The position numbers and the translations under genes were made by a program. A stretch of 28,750 nucleotides of DNA from Ichthyophonus hoferi (taxonomy: Eukaryota; Opisthokonta; Ichthyosporea; Ichthyophonida; Ichthyophonidae), in assembly GCA_002751075.1 (NCBI GenBank), contig NAOQ01000036.1, positions 61,842 to 90,591 on the forward strand, given 5' to 3'. The stretch's first letter is position 1, and each line of letters opens with the position of its first letter. Positions 13,440 to 24,874 of this stretch are shown piece by piece. A model generated the notes under the pieces. That model saw nothing but the letters and a program-made list of their open reading frames with translations. It ran no database searches and was not told the origin of the DNA.

Positions 13440-16400
13440 TACAATATACCACACAACCACACATGGACCTACAATGCTGGCCTGCCTTATATGCACCGAA
13501 TGGCTTTGTGTTGTCATTATAGTCTTTAGTAGCCGCCACAGCCAATAGATTGGGGTATTTAGGAAGTGAAAATATAAACATATCCTCTCGTACCAATTCC
13601 ATCACACATAATACTGTCTCGTTTTTCTTTTGCTTTTGCTTTAATTGGTTGATCTGATTCTTCATTGCCTAAAAGGGACAATATGGATGAGTTTCATCGT
13701 TTCATTGACTGGCAATTTTATCTTTAATATATACATATAGAGGCCCTATATGATTGTATTGGATTATAATATAGAATTCAATTGGCACCTTATGTTATTA
13801 TCATGCAATCGGTATCCTCTTACTGGCTAATAAATATAAAGGATAATGACAAAAAGAAGTGTTAATGCTGATTGCTTAGTTAAATTTTTAAAAAACATTT
13901 TAAAGCTCATTACTTACCAGACCCAACAGCATTAAAACATAAAATAATTAAGAGCTAACTAACTAATGATAAACCAAACATACCAAAAAAATAACTACCT
14001 AATGATAATAAACCAATTATACCCTACCTCTTTATTCTCGGCCTGGTGCAGAAGAGAGGGCTTGACGGTGACGTCACAGACCTTCTTTTCCACGTCTAGA
14101 TCCAATACCCTACACTTCAATCCCTTGTTATCTCCCTCCTTTATGGTAACTCCTTCCTTCTGCTCATTGGTTAATACTCCGGTGAACTCTTGGTCCATGG
14201 TTACCAAAGTAACAGATTTTTGAATGGCAGCAACGGTGCACTGTGATTGGGAGAGAGAGAGAGAGAGGGAGAAGTAGTTAGAGCTAGCAGACTCGGTTAT
14301 GGGAGGATTGGATTCACATATGTATGCGTATGTGTATATAGTACATACTTCCTGTAAATCTCCCATGTAGTGCACAAAGGCAGGCATGATAACCCGCCTA
14401 TAACCTATAGGTAGTTTTATTCCCATCTATATATCTATAGAATGATACATATCTAATCACCTACATCCATGGCAGTACCGTTGGCAGCTAGACGAGTCAC
14501 AGCTTTAGTAGGGGCATCCATTAACTGATATGCAGCCTTTGAGAGCAGGTCTTTCTCGCGGATATAACTGGTGATGAAGGTACTATATAGAAAAATGATA
14601 GGCGGTTAAAAATGATTTTAGTATAGCTGAAACAAATTATTTGTTGATGGAATATATATATGGGTATAAAAGTATATCATACAATCAAATACAAATACAT
14701 AGTCATAAATACAGTCTATGATTAGCTGGTTTAATTTTAAATTTATGAATAAAAGCCATTGCTGCCTACACGTGAACCCTACCCTAGCTTTACAACAATC
14801 AAATTCCACATAACGTAATATATAATAACACTATACTACGATGTCCAATAGAACCACACACATCTATAACTCATGATAGACTATATATTACGCATACCTA
14901 TCACCCTTGATCTTTTTGTCTTCATTACAAACGGACGGCTTAAGAGACACCATTAAATTGCCGCGCTCTGTGTCTAAACCAATCACCTTAGCCCTTACAG
15001 TCTGACCCTCACTGAAAGCCTCTGATGGAGAGTTCAGGAAACGATCGGCAATATCCTAATATGGTAATAGAAGAGGATAAGGATTGGTTATTATTTATGT
15101 GTATATGCTTATATATGACTAGCTATTTCATTTTTAATTCTTTTATATACATCCTAATATGGTAATAGGAGAGGATAAGGATTGGTTATTATTTATGTGT
15201 ATATCCTTATATCTGACTGGTTATTTCATTTTTAATTTTTTATATATATCCTAATATGGTAAGAGAGAGAAGGGGTAATCTATATGTAGACCAGGCTATA
15301 TAGACGGACCAATCATTTTCGACTATATCCTCTATTTGCAATAGACTATCACTAGAAAGAGAATCGAATATTATAATACAATATTTTATCCTACATACAT
15401 AATATATCTATCTATAATAATATAGTTTATACACGAGACAGAATAAAAATAAAAAATACACAAACTATAGAGCTAGGAGGTTCGTGCTTACCGACATCTT
15501 GGAAAATCCAAACATTCCACCAGGGAATCCAACAAAGACACCATAGGATTCAAGTCTGTAAAGCAGAAAATAAATACAAAATAATAAATCGACACCTTCA
15601 ATGTAACAATTAAAGCATTTATATTATATTATATATATATGCATTCACATTTCCACGGAAAATAAAGAAAGGGATATTCTCAAAGACCCCTCTATATCTA
15701 TGAACATTCATATATAGTAACAGTATATTTACAAGCTGAATTTTGTAAATTATCTTTGGCTGAAATGCTCCAAAGGGATCTTTACCAATTTTCTATTCAC
15801 ATTACACTACTAGCCCTCAATTTACTTTTAGACTTACTTGCGAATGTAACCCCATAGGACAGCGCCTACTTCCACGCTCTCCGCATTTGCCAATGACTGG
15901 CCTTCCTTTACGGCTTGGACTAATCGGGGTTTAGCAGTGAGCTCTACCTTATCATTTTTTCCCTTGGCAAGCACCATCAGGTCATTTAGCTTGGTTCCCA
16001 CCGCACCATAGTGCTCTAGTAGAGCCTTGGCATTGGTAGGATGGTCAGTAAGGTGAGAGGCGGGTAAAAACACGGAGAGGTTGGAGGGAGAAAGAGCCAA
16101 TCGGAGACCTTCATCTGTCTTGGCCTTGACAACGGCAGAAACCTTCTGTAATTGGATAGGAAAGGAGACGAGATAATAAAAACCAATGGTTAGAGTAGAA
16201 TAAGTTATAAAATTATAAACTAATATAATATAATATAATGTTGTTATGTTACAAAATACATATTCTATCGTATCATACTCTATTATCTTATTTGCATGTA
16301 TGTATCCATGAGAGAACATCAAATGGATTATATCTAACCTAGATCACCGCACATCTAAGCAAAGCAAACATGATTGGATACATAGAACCAACCAACTCAG

Positions 16401-19400
16401 AGATATAACGTCATAATGACCTCATCACTTACCATGCCAGGCTCCACGGCAGCCAATGCCTCACTGGATTCCTCGGGGACAGCGTCACCATGCTGTGAAA
16501 GATCATACAGGGTTATAATAGTATAGATATATAGATAGATATACTACATATTACATTAAAAATTAATATTATATTATACATACACATAGTGTAATCTGTC
16601 TATTCTATTTACGTTCATCCAATCACCTACCTGTATCACCACCCGGATCTTGTTCTTTCCCACATTGACTGACGTCACTCTAACCTTCAAAACCTTCCAT
16701 AGTAATTGGTCCTGGTGCAGGCCTGCTGCTTTAATATCATCCAATGGCAGCACAGCCGCTACGTCATTGTAGAAGCCGATTAGAGCGCCAAAGTCGGCTA
16801 CCTTCTTAACGAATCCGTGAGTGATCATACCGCTATATATAGGCATGAATATGCAGATTTAATTGGGTAGATGTCAGTATATAGTTATATATATAGACAT
16901 TAACAGATATATTTAATTGAGCATATCTATGCACAGAGTAATACATAGCTACACTATCTATCCAATCAATTGCCTGAAATTTTCAATAAACGCGCTAAAT
17001 TTACTTCCAAATTTGACTAAGATATACACATATATAGTCACATATGCCTTGTTTAGATAATACTATCCTGACCTGATACAGTCTAAACCAACCACACCAT
17101 ACCTTTCTGCATCATTGATAGTTCTAATAATTGGATAGGGTGATGACATCATAGATGGCTTGTGGGTAAGAAGGAGACGACGCTCTTCTGCTCTAACCTT
17201 GAGCACCTATTGGTGGACGTGGATGTTTAAAATTTTAACATGAGGAGGATATTATGGTATGTATGTATAGTAGTGAGTATCATAGCATGATTGATTGCCC
17301 CAACCTTGAGAGCATATTGGTGGGGGTGGGTGTTTAAAATTTTAATTTTAATAATAGAATGATAGTAAGATATGATTGTAAGTGTATATATATATACGTA
17401 AAGATATATCGATAAATAAAAAGGAATTGATGGAGATGAAGAAAGCCAATGATATGAAGGTACATAACACTTCTAATTGGCTGAAACAGATAAAGGAAAA
17501 ATGATAGGATACTTGTATACCTACAGACATAAACAACCAATTAGGTGTGATATTATACTATTATCCAATCAGCACGTACCTTGCACGTCATTTGTACACC
17601 GATTTTAAACTTTTTCCTATGATTTTTAATATTGATGTCAGTCAAATGAGCGACAGGACAGAGACCCTTGATGTGATCTGTAATAGCAATAATCACGCCA
17701 AAGTCTTCTACAGTTACAATAGTACCCTGTAGAGAGAGAGAGAGAGAGAAAGAAGACAGAATGGGCATAGTGATGTGATTGCTGAGTGAGTATAATGTAT
17801 TATATTAAACCAATTAGAATATATATATAGATACTTCATAGTAGGATCAATTATTGCTTTAAAAAACTTTAGTGTATAGCCATTGGTTGATGATTCTTGT
17901 AAAGTTAATCCTACAAGGTTACACTTATAATTAGGACTGCATGTAATTGGGTAGTTAGAGGAGGGTAAAATGTGAAAAAACAAATGATGATAGGCGCTAT
18001 AATGCAATATGAAAGTATAATGTATTAAAAGAATAAAGTAGTGTGCTAATTAGGGGAATAAAACCAACTTACAGTAACGGTTTCACCCACAGTGATGTCA
18101 GAATAGCGTAGGTAGGGCTTGTCTAGCATGCTCTTCTATACCACCATCCCATATATGGGTATTGTTAGTCCGATATGTATGTGTATAATGATTGAATTAT
18201 CCCCTTACATAATATCCCTCTCGTTACCTTATTGGTGCATTAATTTTTATAAAATAAAACATAATACCATATAATACAATATACTAAGATAAGATATTAT
18301 AATGAATATTTACATAAATACAAATACCTTCAGAGCAACCAAACTCATACTATGGATGTCATACAATAACATATAATGTACTATATAAGTAAATAACTGA
18401 TAACACTACACATACCTGCATAGTTAAATTGACCAATCCGTCCATCAGGTTAAAACCAACCACCCTGGCCCTATGGGTCTTGCCCACTTGATATTCCTTA
18501 TCTCCTACCTTCTGCACCTTGTCATCACTGACACGGGACACCTGGCCAATAAATGGGTGTGGATTAACGTTAGTTAGTAGCTGATACGGTTAGATGGTTG
18601 CTATAAAAGATGTTTTAATTGGATCATATAACGATCAATCCATAATTTATCTACATGGTTGATAATTGGTGTGTTAATTTTGAAATGATCACTAACTCAT
18701 GACATCTAATCAATGAATGGAGCTGGTTCAAGATAGCCTGAGTACGATAAGTTAGATGGTTGCTAGATACGGTACGGTATTTTAATTAAGTCATATAGCG
18801 ATCAATCTATGATTAATATAAATCTTCGATAATTGGTGTTAATTTTTATTTTTAAATGACGCCGTAAAAAAGAATAATACAAGTTAAAAATAAAAGCAGT
18901 GAAAGAAGTGGTTAGAAATATATTGTATTATGTACAGCCAACAGATAAGCTAGGTTAAATTTCATCGTGTATATAAAATCAAAAAATAATTTTTATTGGC
19001 CCGAAAATATTCAGGCATATTTCTATTGGTAGGGCGGAGGATATTCAAAATAAGAAGGCAAAGTGCAATAGAGAGAGGTAAAATAAATCGGTATAAAGTC
19101 ACCATGTCTGAAATAGAGACTATTTGCAAAAAAAGCCAATTATACCATTAATAATAATAAAAATTAATTGCGAGTTAAAAATAGGAAGCCACTCCACTCA
19201 CGTGCACATAGCCAAATTTGGAGCCACACTCAGCGGGTAATTGGAGAATCAAGCCGGTGTTGACATCATTACGAATGATTGGTAGAGCGTCATGAATAGC
19301 ACCATATGTCACACTAGGGAAGGTAGGGACCTAATTGGGGGATGAGATTATAATGGTTAGCTATGATTGGCTTTTGATAAAAATTAAAATAACGAGATGA

Positions 19401-22400
19401 TGGAGCGGTAAAAGAAAAAAGAATGAATGAGATAAATATATAAAGTGGGCACAGGCTTACCGTTCTGGCCATAAGGTGAGGGAGGAGGGTAAGTGCAATC
19501 TTCTTACTGGTCTTGTTGATGTATAGGATACGGGCTTTAAACTGCGGTCCAGTGAGAAGTTAGTATTAAAAATTGCCATTATAAAGAGGGGATGGAATGA
19601 TAGGGCAAGATGATTAACATGTGTAATTAACTTTAAATTATAGACCCCCAATAAAACACTACCTATACATTTAAAAGATAACTGCATTATATAAATACGT
19701 TTGAATTGGCCTACTGACTGGTCTTGTTGGCAGGCTTGGCTTAGTAAGAGCAGATCAACCAATAAAACGCAATAGTAGCCTGCCGTATATAAATAAAATA
19801 TAGAAATAGATTTAATTGTATACATCCATATATGCATTAGTTATACCTTGGATTTGACGGGGTATAATTGGGGGAGAGCCTCGGGGTCGTTAAGGCCCAC
19901 CCTTATATGGAAAAGATCGATGGTACCGGTGAAACCTAATTAGAAAAATTATAATCAGTCGGGTTAGGTGGTTGGTGTGATAATAAAGGTAAGAAAATAT
20001 AGGTGATATATCACGTTATACCTGGAGCGGGGATCTAATTAGATTTACCAAACAAAATTAATACTAAATTTTAAACAAATTGTTCAAGGGTCCACAACCC
20101 ATAAATAGAAATAAAAAAGCTTAGCTTTAGCCATACAGACATGAATGTACCTGGTATATATGTGTATAAAACCATATATGTATATATTATATTGCATTGT
20201 ATTTCTATTGCAGTCAACTCTATACTACTATACTACACTATACTATACCATATTCAAACCACATTAACATCAATGTATTCCAAAAATAAACAATCAACCC
20301 TCGGTCCAAAATCACTCACCTAAAAAGGTAACAACCAATCCAGATTCACGGGCATCAGTGACAGTAGCTTGCACTAACATACCAGCATTGAGACTTTCAT
20401 AGGAATACTCCTTTCCTTCGATATTACGTGCCTAGAGGTAGTAGATGGGGCGAATGTGTAAGTATGATAGTATGTATCGTATATAGAATGGTTTGTATGG
20501 TAGTATGTATGAAAACATGTATAGTATATAGGATGGTTTGTATGGTAGTATGTATGAAAATATGTATAGTATATAGGAGAGTATGTGTTTAGGATGAATA
20601 ATGATGTTAGTGTTAAAACCAATTAATTCGGAGTCAATCATATCATATCCTATACTATCCTACCCTATCTACTCGCATCACATCGAATCATACCATAGAT
20701 TGCTCCACTCTAGCAGGGTCGATCGACACCACCACAGTTTTACGATCATCATTAACTTTAATCACAACACATGTGACTGGCTTAGCCTCAAACAGAGGAA
20801 TACCACCTAATCAGATTCAAGTATCAGTTAGTGTTACTGAACCAAAAGTATATTATGTTTATATATATATAGTAATACAAATACGTGCATAAGATTTTAA
20901 ATATATATTAGCTTTTTCCCAATCCCTGTAACCTCAACGAATGCTAAATATTTAGTCTACAAAACACGCGTATATATTTTCAAACCTTTTATTCCTCCAA
21001 TCCCTGTCTCCTATATACTTATCCATTCAATCACATCCTTACCTGGCACAGCATCACGACGTACGAAACCCTTCATGTCTTCCATGCCAAAGTCGATAAT
21101 ATAGCCGTGATCCTCCACGCTAGATACAGTACCAGGAATGGTCTGCAGAGAGAGGGAGGGAGAGGTAGAGGGGGCAAGATAGTAGAGAGAAAAAGAGATA
21201 GAGAAAGAGAAACCAAAGTATTGAGGCATAAGAGGGTACGTGATTGGTGAGTATATGCATCCTCTTATCCAATCATTCATACCCATTTAATTGGTTAATT
21301 AATTAGCTCCTACTCCCACTGGCCCACTATGGTAATATATGTATGTACAAGAAAGAAAGCATCCAATCATATTTCCAACATAAGCAAAGAAATAATAGGA
21401 TATCTTCCTATTGTTTATATATATTATTCCTTATAAATAATGCAAGCATTCTTTTATTTACCAATAGGCCGTCAGCTCTGACTAGAAAAAGGAAAAATAG
21501 TGGGATAAAACCCACCAATGGATGTTAATAGATAAATAAATCCTCATGTTTAAAAATTTAAAATATCACCTACCATTCCGACCATCACGCTCTCGGTAGT
21601 TAATCTACGATTAACAAGGGCAGGGTCGACAGACAATTGGATACGCTTCTTTTTACCCTCCTCCACCTTAGTAACCACTACACTAACAATCTCGCCCACG
21701 GTAAAGCATTTGTTAAGAGAGGGTGCTGATTTCTCATTGGTCTCCTGGGAGAGGAAGAGGGGGTTAATGCGTATAGGAGAAGGGAGAAAGGGAATTTTTG
21801 AGAATTACTTAATTATGAGCAGAGATATGATTGGTGTAAATCACTAGTGCTAATTACTTAGGTCGGGTATGGTAAAAGTTATTGAGAGTTTAATTAGAAT
21901 ATCTTAAGCAAATAATCATCAACCTTTGGTGATTATAAAAAGTGATATTGGCCTTAGTATACCAATAATAGCAGAGGCTTAAAATTATAAAAGGTATTAG
22001 TCGATTAATTAGACAGATTAAAATACACGTGTATGTCGAGAGTAGAGTATGAAATAATAAGATTAACAGTATTTATAATAGATTTAAATTTAACCTGCCA
22101 ATACCTCGTCCTCGGTTGCGTCCTCATCATCTGAAGCATCGGCATCTTGCTGGATCAATGACGTCATCTTCTCAGATATATCAGTCACCGGCACAAACCC
22201 GGATAGGCCATAGGGTAGGCTGAATTATAAATACACCATATTAGAGTAGCTATATTTTTTAAATGCTATGATGGTTATATTATTGGTTATAGTTATAAGC
22301 TCAGCAAGATCCAATCAGAAGACAGCATTAAGATATATGTATACCTGCTACATGTATATAACTATAGGGATTGGTCGGAGAGGGAAAACGGATGGGATTT

Positions 22401-24841
22401 ATATCCAATTAAAACCACCGAAATAATTGAAAATACAATGTGTGTATAAGCAAAAAGAGAAGCTATAAAATATTCTAGTTTAATCTTATATAATAGGATA
22501 TAAATAAAAGGGTGTAAAAAAAGAAGGAGGGTAAACATAAATACAGAAGGGGGTAAATCTAGGTGGTACCTAATCGTCAAATCCATTTCATTGATCGCTT
22601 CCACTGCGCCCATCAGGATAGTACCTACTTCTAGTTTCTGAGGGGACGTGTACGTGCACGTGCATGGTAAGTAAATAGATGATAGATATACTATAAAATA
22701 TATATATATATAGGATATGACGTCATGTATAGACCAGGCCTTCCCATAGCCCGCACAGTAGACATGATAGTGTCCAATTAATACATTTACCAAAACATTA
22801 AGCAATTAGCACTCATTAGTATTTAATTACTCTCATTGGCTTAGACATGGATACATATATCACATCACCCTTCTAGCTATTCCCTATATATATATATATA
22901 TATAACATGGCTAATTTGGGTTAGTATTTATACTAGTCCACCGATTATTGGTCGTCATAGAGTACCCTATTCAAAAGTATAACCACTTCCCCTATATCGC
23001 AATTAAAACCAATACATGATTAATAATTGGATAAAATATAAGCTTTCCACACACCCATCCACCAATCACACCAGCACATATTTTCATAAACCAACCAAAC
23101 TACATAGATATTACGTGACCCCTCACACCTTATAGGCCAGCGTCTCAATACGGGTTTTATCGCTCTTATCACTTTTCTGACCAAGTTTCTTTATGGTGGT
23201 TTTAGGTTTGCTGACTCGCTTAGCGGGTCGGGTCTGAGCCGCAGAGGCTGCACTTGCCTTCTCCTGTTAAAGCACAACCAATAGAGGTAAGAATTTTTAA
23301 AAACAATTAAAAATTAAATCTTTACTTTCGTGGATTAAAATGACTGTATATATATATAAACCCAAGCAAATATAAAATGAAATAGATTTAGTTCAACGTC
23401 TACGTATGAGTGTACGTATGTACATAACCAAATAATCCAATTACAATGCTTCCTGTAAATTATCGATGGTCAAGAAATACGGGGGACAATATGACCCATA
23501 ACAGGTTATTTTCAAGGAGAAAGGATTGGCAGTGTATATGTGGGATCTATACATAAGTAAATAGAGGGTGAGGCCAAGACCAATAAAATCATGCATTAAT
23601 GGAAGGGGGTAAAGATATTAAACAGGTAAATGGTAGACATCCAATTTGAATCAGGGATAATGAAAATATTAAGATGTGATTGGCTACAAAATTGTGATTG
23701 GTTGTGGGTTATATGTATAACTATAACTATAGTATATATAACTAAATGGACATTAGAGTCTATTGGAGTATACATTTTATGCTTGTCCCAGTAAGCCAGT
23801 AATTATAGACATGCTTTTAAGCATGTGCGCCAGTCAAACGCATATCTCTCCATCAATAGATATGCTCACTTAAAAATAATTAAATAAAATAAAACACATA
23901 TACCCTACTATGTGTGGTATATATATATATAATATATAGTGGTAGAGGAAGAATGAATTAAATAGCACTAATCCCCCAATCAAAAACCATGTTTAAAATT
24001 AAAATATAATCAATCATATCATACAATACAAAGCACCTTACCCCAAATAGTGATTTAGGCATATCCATAGCTGTCACATTCTTCCGGTCCTCCACGGTCA
24101 TGCGGGCCGACCCGCCTCGGACAAAATCACCTTCTTCTCCACCCATCAGCCTAGGGGCCTTGGCTGCCCTGTGATTGGAGGAATGTCAGTACGTATATAT
24201 GTATATATGTGGTGAGATAGAAATATAGAGGGAGAGAATGAAAGGGAAGAGAAGGAATGAGAGTAGAGCATGAGGTACATATTACAGAAAGATGTTATAT
24301 GGACGTATGTATGATAGTATGCATGGTAGTGTATGTGCCGTGGAAGGGTGCAAATATATATAGGCACGGGTGAAACAGGGACATACATACTACCATCTAC
24401 AGATAGAAAAGGTGAAAGGTGGTGCATAATAAATAGAATGGTGTAATAAAGTAGAATACAGTATGTCATAGTATACAATAGTATAAATAATGTGATAGCA
24501 CAATAAGATATAAACAATACGCCACGGTATACTATAGAACAACATGGTAATCGTGCAAGATGTAGCCAGGTTCACTAAACACATGTCTATATCAATAGGA
24601 ATGGGGTATTTTCTTAGCCGTCTTACTTGGGAGGGAGGTCACTTCCTTCGGATGATTTCCTAATAGGAAGGTAATGTATTAGTATAACATAGTATTTGGT
24701 AGAAATAGTATATAAGGATATAGGCTAGGAGTATGTGTGGGTTAATACAAATATATAGTTAAGGTAGAGACAGGGTTGAGGTGGGAAGCCCATGTTATGT
24801 ATGTGTGTGTATGTATAGGTGTGAGATAATAAGATTAATAA

Positions 24842-24874
<33 letters not shown>

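Noticed and set aside
14427-14464. 38-nt intron between exons 23 and 24
   Set aside because: Frame-preserving but unusually short; the 56-nt alternative is preferred, though not proven.
16385-16432. C/D-box-like GTGATGA near the exon 19 donor with a CTGA downstream
   Set aside because: The C-like box overlaps the 5' splice site and no terminal stem is evident, so an intronic snoRNA is not supported.
24146-24584. Long hydrophobic open frames on minus next to exon 3
   Set aside because: Intronic Tyr/His/Ile-rich translation of TATG/GTAT repeats with no family similarity.
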